Source: JAAYJS01 sp964346185 (lineage in GTDB: Bacteria > Bacillota > Clostridia > Eubacteriales > Eubacteriaceae). Taken from it: 6,129 nucleotides of DNA. Below are positions 1 through 5,950 of this stretch, piece by piece (position 1 is the first letter of the stretch; every line of letters starts with the position of its first letter). The stretch lies in NCBI GenBank assembly GCA_964346185.1, contig CAYFTR010000045.1:1-6129 (forward strand). The letters run 5' to 3'. The position numbers and the translations under genes are program-made. The notes beneath the pieces were generated by a model. That model ran no database searches, had not been told where the DNA came from, and saw nothing but the letters and a program-made list of their open reading frames with translations.

Positions 1-39
1 TACATGGGGTTTGGATCTTTCAAATTTACTTTTTGCCAT
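1..39 (-). CDS. tuf: Elongation factor Tu, N-terminal 13 codons only (partial, runs off the left edge)
   Basis: The minus strand reads MAKSKFERSKPHV from an ATG at 37-39, which matches the highly conserved first residues of bacterial EF-Tu just before the NIGTIGHVDHGKT G1 region. EF-Tu is the cytosolic GTPase that delivers aminoacyl-tRNA to the ribosome. The start is fixed by an AAAGGAG ribosome binding site at 46-52 with a 6-nt spacer. The gene has its own strong promoter at 136-164 and a 5' UTR of about 90 nt. Its upstream neighbour is a PPC-domain gene, not fusA, so this copy does not sit directly behind fusA as in a classical str operon. Only 13 residues are visible, but the match is distinctive; the rest is outside the window. 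Confidence 0.9.
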   Translation of the reverse strand, partial: MAKSKFERSKPHV

Positions 40-81
40 TTCTTTCTCCTTTAGAATATGCTGATCGGTTGATGGATTTTC

Positions 82-118
82 GACCGAACTGGCAATACAT
101 CATTTAACACCTTCGGTC
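82..118 (-). promoter_or_regulatory. Hairpin in the tuf 5' UTR
   Basis: A perfect 7-bp inverted repeat (GACCGAA / TTCGGTC on the plus strand, arms 82-88 and 112-118) encloses a 23-nt loop, entirely inside the predicted tuf leader. It is not followed by a U-tract, so it is not an intrinsic terminator. The inner arm (83-87) can alternatively pair with TCGGT at 65-69, giving a second, mutually exclusive hairpin nearer the start codon. Neither structure covers the ribosome binding site at 46-52. A regulatory role is only a possibility; the repeat itself is directly visible. Confidence 0.4.
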
Positions 119-135
119 TATTTTAACCTTCAATC

Positions 136-164
136 ATTATACAATAGGGTTATAAGGGTTTCAA
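136..164 (-). promoter_or_regulatory. SigA-type promoter of tuf
   Basis: On the minus strand, TTGAAA (-35, positions 159-164) and TATAAT (-10, positions 136-141) are separated by exactly 17 nt. This differs by one base from the full consensus at -35 and matches it perfectly at -10. Transcription would start near position 129, about 90 nt before the tuf start codon. The -35 box begins only 9 nt after the PPC-gene stop codon, so the promoter fills the short gap between the two genes. Such a strong promoter fits a highly expressed translation factor. Confidence 0.88.
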
Positions 165-173
165 GCACTTCTT

Positions 174-599
174 TTACTGAAAATCGTAGATATTTAAGCC
201 GATGGCTTCGTCAAAACGCCTTTCGACGGGTTGGGGTAAAGTACGAAGGGTCAGCTCGGCGGTGGCGGATATCATCGCCTTGTTTAAATGCCCGCTGTGG
301 CATTCCTGCGTGGCGGGGTTGCCGATGGTCATGTGCAGGTGTATGTAGGGCTTACCGTGCATACGACTTATGCTGCCCGCAATATTTCCGATTTCGTAAC
401 AGCCCCTGTAATCACGGCTGTAATATTGTTTTTTATTAACGTCGAAGATACCCAAAGTAACGTGATTAACCGCGCCCAAACCGGTTACATCGGCAAAAGC
501 GATGTTTTCCTTTTCCGCTAAATCCGTTAAACATTGTACCAACTCGTCGCCGGGGTCCAAGCGTAGCACATAGGTGGTATCTATTTTTTGATATCGCAT
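174..599 (-). CDS. PPC/DUF296-domain protein (putative DNA-binding protein)
   Basis: This encodes a 141-residue single-domain protein of the PPC/DUF296 family (plants and prokaryotes conserved domain), the usual length for free-standing bacterial members. Visible family features are the VTGLGAV segment (38-44), the HLHM strand with His87 and His89, and HSGHL with His101 and His104. These form the conserved His cluster thought to bind metal in some prokaryotic homologues. Members form trimers. Bacterial ones are often labelled DNA-binding by analogy with plant AT-hook proteins, but no AT-hook or helix-turn-helix is seen here, so the function is unknown. An upstream in-frame ATG would add 24 residues and overlap the exporter gene. 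The start at 599 is preferred because AAAGGAG (605-611) lies 5 nt before it. The gene follows the second exporter subunit by 16 nt with no terminator between, so it is probably cotranscribed with the exporter. Confidence 0.82.
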   Translation of the reverse strand: MRYQKIDTTYVLRLDPGDELVQCLTDLAEKENIAFADVTGLGAVNHVTLGIFDVNKKQYYSRDYRGCYEIGNIAGSISRMHGKPYIHLHMTIGNPATQECHSGHLNKAMISATAELTLRTLPQPVERRFDEAIGLNIYDFQ

Positions 600-615
600 G
601 GTTTCTCCTTTGCTT

Positions 616-2562
616 TTATATTTCATGATATTGTAATTCATATAATAACCTAAAATATCCGTTTTTGGCAAGCAGGTCGGCTTCTTTTCCGCTTTCTACA
701 ATTTTGCCGTTTCGCATAACAATAATGTTATCGGCGTGGGAAATGGTCGACAGGCGGTGGGCAACGGCAATGGTTGTTCTGCCCGAGCTTGCTTTTTTTA
801 AGGCATCTTGTATGAGCAATTCGGTTTCTGTATCGATATTGGCGGTGGCTTCGTCTAATATCAATAAATCCGGGTTATGTGCCAGGGTTCTGGCAAAGGC
901 CAAAAGCTGAGATTCCCCGGCACTGAAGGTTGCGCCCCGTTCCATGACCGGTTCGTCGAGCCCTTGTGGCAATCGGCTTACAAAGTCGCGGGCATTAACC
1001 ATATCCACCACCCTGTCGACATTTTTTCTTGAAATGTCTTTTTTACCCAGCACTATATTGTCCGCAACGCTTCCGGTAAATAAGAACACATCTTGCAGTA
1101 CCAACCCGATGTGACGCCGCAAGGCGTAAATATCGTAGTCTTTGATGTCGATATCGTCGATTAAAATTGTCCCTTTTTGAATGTCGTAGAATCGACACAC
1201 CAAGTTAATGATGGAGGACTTCCCGGCACCCGTCGCACCGACAAAAGCAACAAACTCGCCGGGTTGAATGGTAAAGCTGACGTCCCTCAACACCCAGTCT
1301 TCTTCAACATAGGCAAACCATACGTTTTTAAATTCGATTTTGCCTTTAAAATTGTGAATGGGCACGGGGTTTTCCGTTTGGTGAATGTCCGAGGTTTCGT
1401 CCAACAGGTGAAAAATTCGCTCGCCCGATGTCAAGGCGGATTGCAACACGTTGTAGGATTCCGCCAAACGCAGTATCGGCTGGAAAAACCGCTGAATATA
1501 GTCGATAAAGGCGTATAAAATACCGAAGGTTACCAATCCGCTCAAGTAGTGGCGACCGCCTAAATAAATGAGCATGGCAATGCCCAGAGCCTTTAAAAGT
1601 TCTATCCCCGGTCGAAAGAGAGAGGTAATTTTAACGTCCTGCAAGCCGGCTTTGTAGTTGGCTTTATTTTGTTCGTCAAACTCCCGATAAACACGGTCTT
1701 CCCGATTAAATACCTGAATGGTGGACATGCCGGAGAGGTTCTCCGACAATAAGGTGTTAATTTTGGATAAAATTGCCCGTTCCTTTGCCAAGACCACCCG
1801 AATAACTTTTCGGAACATGTAGGAACAGAAAACAATTACCGGCAGCAACGCCAACACGTAAAGGGTCAGTCGCACATTCATCACAAACATCATCACCACA
1901 ATACCGATTAAGGTCACACCGTCTCGCAAAAAGTTCATAATGACGGAGGTAAACATCTCGTTGATGTTTTCGGTGTCGTTGGTCATACGGGTAACAAGGT
2001 TCCCCATGGGGTGGGTATCAAAATAACCCAGCGGCAGGTGCAACAAATGGTTGTACAAATCTTTTCTGATGGTGTAAACCACCGACTGACCGATATGGTT
2101 GAGCAGGTAAACCTGTCCGTAAGTCGCTAAAAATTGCAGCACCACCACCGCCAAATAAATCAACGCAAGCACCACCACCGCCCGATAGTGGCCGCCTCTA
2201 AAGGTCATCACTTCGTCCTTTGTCATAACCGATGCACCCTCGAGGTTGGTTGCATCCTCGGTAAAATAAAAATTATCCTCCCCCTGATAAATATAGACAG
2301 GGGTTTTCCCCTCCTGAGCCTCTTGGGTATAATACTTGTTTCTGTAAACAACCGCACCTTCCCACGACTTGGTTTCATACCACGGGGCATCCAAAGTAGC
2401 AATGTGACGGTCAATCGCCACTTGGATAATCCTCGGTTGAATCAATTCAAAAAAGGATATGCCTAAAATTAAAACAAAGGCCAGCACCAACCATTGTTTA
2501 CTCGTTTGAGTATAGCTTAAAAGGCGGCTGAAAATATTGGATTTTTGTTTATCAGTCTTCAT
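616..2562 (-). CDS. Heterodimeric ABC multidrug exporter, BmrD-like subunit (catalytic Walker B, extracellular insertion)
   Basis: This is a 648-residue type IV ABC exporter half-transporter: six-helix membrane domain, then nucleotide-binding domain. TM1 spans roughly 24-46. A polar, aromatic-rich insertion of about 70 residues (53-123) separates it from TM2 (about 126-148), as in the extracellular domain of Bacillus BmrD (YheH); the length also fits (BmrD about 670). NBD motifs: A-loop Tyr418, Walker A GATGAGKSS (442-450), Q-loop Gln490, signature FSAGE (546-550), Walker B LLILD (566-570) with catalytic Glu571, D-loop NID (575-577), H-loop His602. The signature departs from LSGGQ, so the partner's ATP site is degenerate. 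The chosen start at 2562 has GGAGG (2569-2573) 6 nt upstream, inside the end of the preceding gene. The 11-bp overlap implies translational coupling. It probably exports drugs or other hydrophobic compounds; the real substrate is unknown. Confidence 0.93.
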   Translation of the reverse strand: MKTDKQKSNIFSRLLSYTQTSKQWLVLAFVLILGISFFELIQPRIIQVAIDRHIATLDAPWYETKSWEGAVVYRNKYYTQEAQEGKTPVYIYQGEDNFYFTEDATNLEGASVMTKDEVMTFRGGHYRAVVVLALIYLAVVVLQFLATYGQVYLLNHIGQSVVYTIRKDLYNHLLHLPLGYFDTHPMGNLVTRMTNDTENINEMFTSVIMNFLRDGVTLIGIVVMMFVMNVRLTLYVLALLPVIVFCSYMFRKVIRVVLAKERAILSKINTLLSENLSGMSTIQVFNREDRVYREFDEQNKANYKAGLQDVKITSLFRPGIELLKALGIAMLIYLGGRHYLSGLVTFGILYAFIDYIQRFFQPILRLAESYNVLQSALTSGERIFHLLDETSDIHQTENPVPIHNFKGKIEFKNVWFAYVEEDWVLRDVSFTIQPGEFVAFVGATGAGKSSIINLVCRFYDIQKGTILIDDIDIKDYDIYALRRHIGLVLQDVFLFTGSVADNIVLGKKDISRKNVDRVVDMVNARDFVSRLPQGLDEPVMERGATFSAGESQLLAFARTLAHNPDLLILDEATANIDTETELLIQDALKKASSGRTTIAVAHRLSTISHADNIIVMRNGKIVESGKEADLLAKNGYFRLLYELQYHEI

Positions 2563-4312
2563 TATTCGCCTCCATGGTTCGGTCTTCCAGTAACTGGCGT
2601 TCATAAATGCTGCGGTACAAGCCCTCTCGGGCTATTAACGTGTCGTGATCGCCCCTCTGAACAATTTGTCCCTCGTCCAACACCAAAATATGGTCGGCAT
2701 GTTTAATCGACGAAATTCTCTGGCTGATAATCAACAGCCCCTTGTCCCCCAATTTGCGGATATTGTCTAAAATGGCGTCTTCGGTTTTAGTGTCCACCGC
2801 CGACAGGGTGTCGTCGAAAATTAACAACGGTGCATTTTTAATGTAGGCCATGGCAATGGCAAGCCGTTGTTTTTGCCCGCCGGACAGAGTGACTCCCCGC
2901 TCCCCGACCATAGTGTCGTAGCCTTCGGGAAAGCACATCACATTGTCGTGTAAGTCCGCAAAGGTTGCGGCTTTTACGGCGGCATCGTCGGTGACCGCTT
3001 CGTCGCTGCCGAAGGCAATGTTATCCTTAATACTTTTAGAAAACAAAAAATTGTTTTGAGAAGCATAGGCAACGGCGGATCTTAAGTCTTTTAAGTCGAG
3101 TTCTCGAATGTCCACCCCGTCCAGGGTAATGCGACCGCTGTCGATATCGTAAATTCTAAGCACCAGGTCCGCAACGGTGCTTTTACCGGACCCTGTTCGC
3201 CCGATGACGGCAAGGGTTTCGCCGGGATTTAATTCAAAGGAAATATCTTTTAATGCCATGGGCAGTTGTGCACCGTAACGGAAAGATACGTTTTCAAATT
3301 TAAGGTGCCCTGTCGGGTTCGGCAATGCAACCGGATCGGCACTTACCTGTATCTCCGATTGTTCTTCCAAAAGACGGTTAACCCTTTCCATCGCCGCCAA
3401 CCCTTTTTGAAAGGTATTAAACACTTCGCCGAAGGCAACCATCGGCCAGACGATCATGTTTAAATAATTGGTAACGGCGATAAAGGCCCCCAGGGTAATT
3501 TCACCTAAAAAAACCTGATAGGTTCCGAAGAGCATAAACAACACAAAGGAAAATCCCGAAATGGCGGTAATCATCGGGCGGAACATGCCGGACAAGCGAA
3601 CCTGGTACAGGTTTTTACGACGGTACAAGCGGTTGACTTCGTCAAACTCGCTTTCCTTTTCCTTTTCTATGGCAAAGGCTTTAATCACCCGTACGCCGGA
3701 AAAGTTTTCCTGTACCACACCCGTCATTTCGGAAAATGTATTTTGCACCGCTAAGGAACGTGTGTGCACGTGCTTGCCGAAATAAGAAACGGCAACGGAA
3801 ATAAAAGGCAAGGATGCCAACGCCACTAAAGCCGTTTTAAAACCGACGGTTAAAAACATGGATACCACGGTTAAGGTCGCCATAAAGAGCGAATCGACAA
3901 TCATCATAACACCGGGTCCGAAAGCCATTCGAATGACTCTCACATCGTTGGTGGCATGGGCCATCAGCTCGCCGACTTTTCGGTGATTGTAAAAGTTCGC
4001 GTCCATCTTTAAAAAATGCCGAAATAAACGGTCTCTTAAATCGTACTCCAACCCTCTGGAAGTGCCGTATATCAGCATACGCCACCCGAAGCGACCTGCC
4101 GCAATACCGATCCCCAATACAACAATCATCAAAAAACTGTTTCGAATACCTGCGGGGGTCAGGCGGTTAAACTGTACCATGTCGGTAAATTGGCGAATGA
4201 CTTGCGGAATGTACAAATTGGCACTGTCCACCAACATCAGTAAAAGGATACCCGCGGCGTATTTCCATTTATTTTTCTTCAAGAACGGGAATACCGTGCG
4301 ATATTGTTCCAT
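2552..4312 (-). CDS. Heterodimeric ABC multidrug exporter, BmrC-like subunit (degenerate catalytic site)
   Basis: This is a 586-residue ABC exporter half-transporter, almost exactly the length of B. subtilis BmrC (YheI). A six-helix membrane domain covers about 15-310 and the NBD about 337-575. Motifs: A-loop Tyr346, Walker A GRTGSGKST (371-379), Q-loop Gln419, canonical signature LSGGQ (476-480), Walker B LLIFD (496-500), D-loop SAVD (504-507). The catalytic Glu after Walker B is Asp501 and the H-loop His is Gln531. Both substitutions mark the non-hydrolysing site of heterodimeric exporters such as TM287/288 and BmrCD. This subunit should donate its intact LSGGQ to the partner's active site, while its own Walker motifs face the partner's degenerate FSAGE. 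The start is supported by AAGGAG (4318-4323) with a 5-nt spacer. It is the first gene of the exporter operon, preceded by a 244-nt leader and a terminator. It acts in the cytoplasmic membrane with the product of the next gene. Confidence 0.93.
   Translation of the reverse strand: MEQYRTVFPFLKKNKWKYAAGILLLMLVDSANLYIPQVIRQFTDMVQFNRLTPAGIRNSFLMIVVLGIGIAAGRFGWRMLIYGTSRGLEYDLRDRLFRHFLKMDANFYNHRKVGELMAHATNDVRVIRMAFGPGVMMIVDSLFMATLTVVSMFLTVGFKTALVALASLPFISVAVSYFGKHVHTRSLAVQNTFSEMTGVVQENFSGVRVIKAFAIEKEKESEFDEVNRLYRRKNLYQVRLSGMFRPMITAISGFSFVLFMLFGTYQVFLGEITLGAFIAVTNYLNMIVWPMVAFGEVFNTFQKGLAAMERVNRLLEEQSEIQVSADPVALPNPTGHLKFENVSFRYGAQLPMALKDISFELNPGETLAVIGRTGSGKSTVADLVLRIYDIDSGRITLDGVDIRELDLKDLRSAVAYASQNNFLFSKSIKDNIAFGSDEAVTDDAAVKAATFADLHDNVMCFPEGYDTMVGERGVTLSGGQKQRLAIAMAYIKNAPLLIFDDTLSAVDTKTEDAILDNIRKLGDKGLLIISQRISSIKHADHILVLDEGQIVQRGDHDTLIAREGLYRSIYERQLLEDRTMEANNED
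2569..2573 (-). promoter_or_regulatory. Ribosome binding site of the second exporter gene, inside the end of the first
   Basis: GGAGG lies in the codons for the last residues (Glu-Ala region) of the first exporter subunit, 6 nt before the ATG at 2560-2562. It decides the start of the second gene: an upstream ATG that would add 14 residues has no comparable site. The first gene stops at 2552-2554, 11 nt inside the second, which favours coupled, roughly equal synthesis of the two subunits. Confidence 0.75.
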
Positions 4313-4348
4313 AATATCTCCTTAATTTTTCAAAATATCAAATTAATC

Positions 4349-4374
4349 GCAAGCCGTTTTTCAAAAAAGCTTGC
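4349..4374 (-). promoter_or_regulatory. Hairpin in the exporter leader
   Basis: The inverted repeat GCAAGC / GCTTGC (4349-4354 and 4369-4374) encloses T-run and A-run halves that can extend the stem, with a two-base CG bulge. On the minus-strand transcript it lies 37 nt before the exporter start codon. What follows is GATTAATTTG rather than a run of U, so it is not an intrinsic terminator. A possible 12-codon reading frame (ATG at 4397-4399, TGA at 4361-4363) ends in the loop of this hairpin. A regulatory role is inferred only from position. Confidence 0.35.
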
Positions 4375-4426
4375 CGAATAAAGTTGTTCTACCGGACATA
4401 CAACCGACAATTGTACGACCACACCT

Positions 4427-4435
4427 ACTATACCA
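4427..4435 (-). promoter_or_regulatory. Candidate extended -10 promoter for the exporter operon
   Basis: The minus strand reads TGGTATAGT, an extended -10 motif (TGn followed by TATAGT at 4427-4432, one mismatch to TATAAT). No good -35 hexamer lies 16-18 nt upstream; the stretch is A/T-rich. If used, transcription would start near 4420 and give a leader of about 108 nt before the exporter start at 4312. It is the best candidate in the gap between the terminator at 4557-4585 and the first exporter gene, but it is not certain. Confidence 0.4.
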
Positions 4436-4499
4436 TTTTATGGTTTTTAATGCTTGATTTTTTGAAAAAACACAATTTTCACTGCGGTTTAAAAGACTC

Positions 4500-4548
4500 A
4501 ACGCCCGGTGATGTGAGCAGTATTTTAATACAATATGCACTCGGCGTT
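4500..4548. repeat. Imperfect inverted repeat in the exporter upstream region
   Basis: Arms AACGCC (4500-4505) and GGCGTT (4543-4548) are perfect complements around a 37-nt interior that contains a smaller palindrome, GTATTTTAATAC. It lies between the terminator at 4557-4585 and the candidate exporter promoter. It could be an operator or simply a structured transcript end. There is no direct evidence of function. Confidence 0.3.
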
Positions 4549-4556
4549 CGGAAATT

Positions 4557-4585
4557 AAAAAGAGCGGACATCGTCCGCTCTTTTT
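4557..4585. terminator. Symmetric (bidirectional) intrinsic terminator
   Basis: A perfect 13-bp inverted repeat, AAAAAGAGCGGAC and GTCCGCTCTTTTT, surrounds a 3-nt loop. The GC-rich core GAGCGGAC is flanked by A- and T-runs, so the RNA from either strand ends in a run of U. For the minus strand it closes the MFS/UroD-like/small-ORF operon and insulates the downstream exporter. The stop codon of the alternative frame of the small ORF (4584-4586) overlaps its edge. No plus-strand gene nearby needs it. Confidence 0.9.
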
Positions 4586-4624
4586 AATGATTTACATCGG
4601 ATTTCATTTTCACTTTGTCGACCG

Positions 4625-4750
4625 TTAAATACGGCAGATCAGGTTCCAAATAACTTTGTTCATTAATATTTCCGCTTCTTTCTCCGACATGCCTTCTTTA
4701 ACAAGATCTTTTTGTACAACTTTAAAGGCATCCATTAATTCGTAATCCAT
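4625..4750 (-). CDS. Small protein of 41 residues, possibly a frameshifted gene of about 55 residues
   Basis: A 41-codon ORF begins at an ATG (4748-4750) preceded by AGGAGGAG (4754-4761), the strongest ribosome binding site in the window. It starts 9 nt after the UroD-like stop codon, so it is very likely cotranscribed and translationally coupled. The product begins MDYELMDAFKVVQKDL and continues as a charged, probably helical segment (KEGMSEKEAEI). The last residues (VIWNLICRI) look unlike the rest. In the -1 frame the sequence runs on as NEQSYLEPDLPYLTVDKVK and stops at 4584-4586, touching the terminator. One missing base near 4660-4670 would join both parts into a 55-residue protein. I recognise no family. 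It may be a small accessory protein of the UroD-like enzyme; a leader peptide for the exporter is a less likely alternative. Confidence 0.6.
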   Translation of the reverse strand: MDYELMDAFKVVQKDLVKEGMSEKEAEILMNKVIWNLICRI

Positions 4751-4759
4751 TTTCTCCTC

Positions 4760-5923
4760 CTAGTACTTTCCGTATTCCTGAGCAACAGTCATCGCTTCGA
4801 TGAAGTTTTCCGGTGTTCCGTCATTTAAATTCATCATGGAGTATTCGGTTCCGTAAATAAAGCCGCCGCCGGGCGCCAATTCGTCAAAGGTTTTTTTGAC
4901 GACATCGGCAATTTCTTCTTTTTTTCGGAATTTCAAGTCGTTTGCCGCCAAACCGCCCTGGTAAATCATTCGACCTTTTAATTTTTCTTTGATTTCTTTG
5001 GCGTGTCCGATTTCAAATAACCCGATAACCTTTGCCCCTTCGGGAAGGTCTTGTAAAATGTCCAAATAAGGCGTCCAGTCGTTTTCCATAAAGAAATGTA
5101 ACGTACGACCGGCTTTTACTCCGAATTCTTCGATATATTTCTTCATCATGGGGAAATAAAGTTTTTCGAAATCCTTCGGTCGCATATAAGTCGGATAATG
5201 TAACGGCGAGAAGAGCCATCTGTCGTCTTCCGGCAAATTGGAATCCAGGTACATTTGCATCACAAAATCCAACAAGGATTCGGACGCCGCCATAATCTCG
5301 TCGGGTGCCCGTCTCACGTCGGTAGAAATACCGACAAAGTCACGCATATAGTCGAGGAGTGCATCCATGGGCATGTAATTGGTTGCTTTAATAATTACCG
5401 GCACACTCAATTCATTTTGTATACGGGCAAACACTTCGCCGTTATAGGCTGCCCATTCGGCCATGTCTTTGATTGCCGCTTTTATCAGATCGACATTTTT
5501 TTCCAAGCTTTGGTTGAAAATCGGAAATTTTCTCGGTGCCAAAGTATTGGCAAAAAAAGTTTTGACATCTTTTGCCAATTCCGGTAATTCGCCGTCTTTC
5601 ATAATTCTCCCGCCGGATCCGATAATTTGTACACCGTCTTCATTAACGGTATAAAGACCACCACCCAATCTTTCACTCATTTTAAAGGGAACGGTGTTGG
5701 AAATACTGGCTATCGCATCGACCGGTACGTCGTCGGTGTATTTTTTTAGGGCTTTAAACAGAAGTTCGTTGTCCTTTAAAAACGCATCGGGAATGTTTAT
5801 GCCCGCATAGTGAAAAACCCAGGTTTCAACAAAAGGACATAGAGGAACCCTGTCCGGTATCTTCCATCTCGTTACATCCGAAAACAGTTTTTTCCGATAG
5901 GCTAACATTTCTTCTCTGTTCAT
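4760..5923 (-). CDS. Uroporphyrinogen decarboxylase (UroD/MtaA)-superfamily protein, probable methyltransferase-like
   Basis: This 387-residue protein has the overall pattern of the UroD superfamily (PF01208), a TIM-barrel family including HemE and the corrinoid methyltransferases MtaA and CmuA. The C-terminal half carries the recognisable elements: RTLHFF (273-278) at the strand where MtaA-type enzymes have a His-x-Cys zinc motif, YQGGLAAND (321-329), and GGGFIYGTE (352-360) followed by PENFIEAM and a final EYGKY. The HemE N-terminal Arg-rich substrate motif is absent, so it is not the heme-pathway enzyme. The only Cys is Cys29, so the MtaA zinc ligands are also missing. The start at 5923 has AAAGGA (5931-5936) with a 7-nt spacer; a TTG six codons upstream would overlap that site. 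It lies 27 nt after an MFS transporter gene and 9 nt before a small ORF. Family membership is sure; reaction and substrate are unknown. Confidence 0.85.
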   Translation of the reverse strand: MNREEMLAYRKKLFSDVTRWKIPDRVPLCPFVETWVFHYAGINIPDAFLKDNELLFKALKKYTDDVPVDAIASISNTVPFKMSERLGGGLYTVNEDGVQIIGSGGRIMKDGELPELAKDVKTFFANTLAPRKFPIFNQSLEKNVDLIKAAIKDMAEWAAYNGEVFARIQNELSVPVIIKATNYMPMDALLDYMRDFVGISTDVRRAPDEIMAASESLLDFVMQMYLDSNLPEDDRWLFSPLHYPTYMRPKDFEKLYFPMMKKYIEEFGVKAGRTLHFFMENDWTPYLDILQDLPEGAKVIGLFEIGHAKEIKEKLKGRMIYQGGLAANDLKFRKKEEIADVVKKTFDELAPGGGFIYGTEYSMMNLNDGTPENFIEAMTVAQEYGKY

Positions 5924-5950
5924 TTTTAGTTCCTTTCTCAATATAAAATT

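Noticed and set aside
2134..2466. Plus-strand frame of 110 codons, with similar ones at 1177-1518 and 5255-5587
   Set aside because: These are antisense shadows of the exporter and UroD-like genes, with low-complexity or unnatural composition and no ribosome binding sites.
4349..4374. Hairpin considered as an attenuator terminator before the exporter
   Set aside because: The stem is followed by GATTAATTTG on the transcript strand rather than a U-tract, so intrinsic termination is not supported.
4384..4587. Plus-strand reading frame of 67 codons in the intergenic region
   Set aside because: It starts with TTG, has no ribosome binding site, crosses the terminator hairpin and ends in it, and the product resembles no family.
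4640..4680. Programmed -1 frameshift in the small ORF
   Set aside because: No X XXY YYZ slippery heptamer is visible in the right frame, so a plain indel or assembly error is a simpler explanation.
4760..5923. Identification as HemE (uroporphyrinogen decarboxylase of heme synthesis)
   Set aside because: The conserved HemE N-terminal motif is missing, and the context (MFS transporter, small ORF) is not a heme operon.
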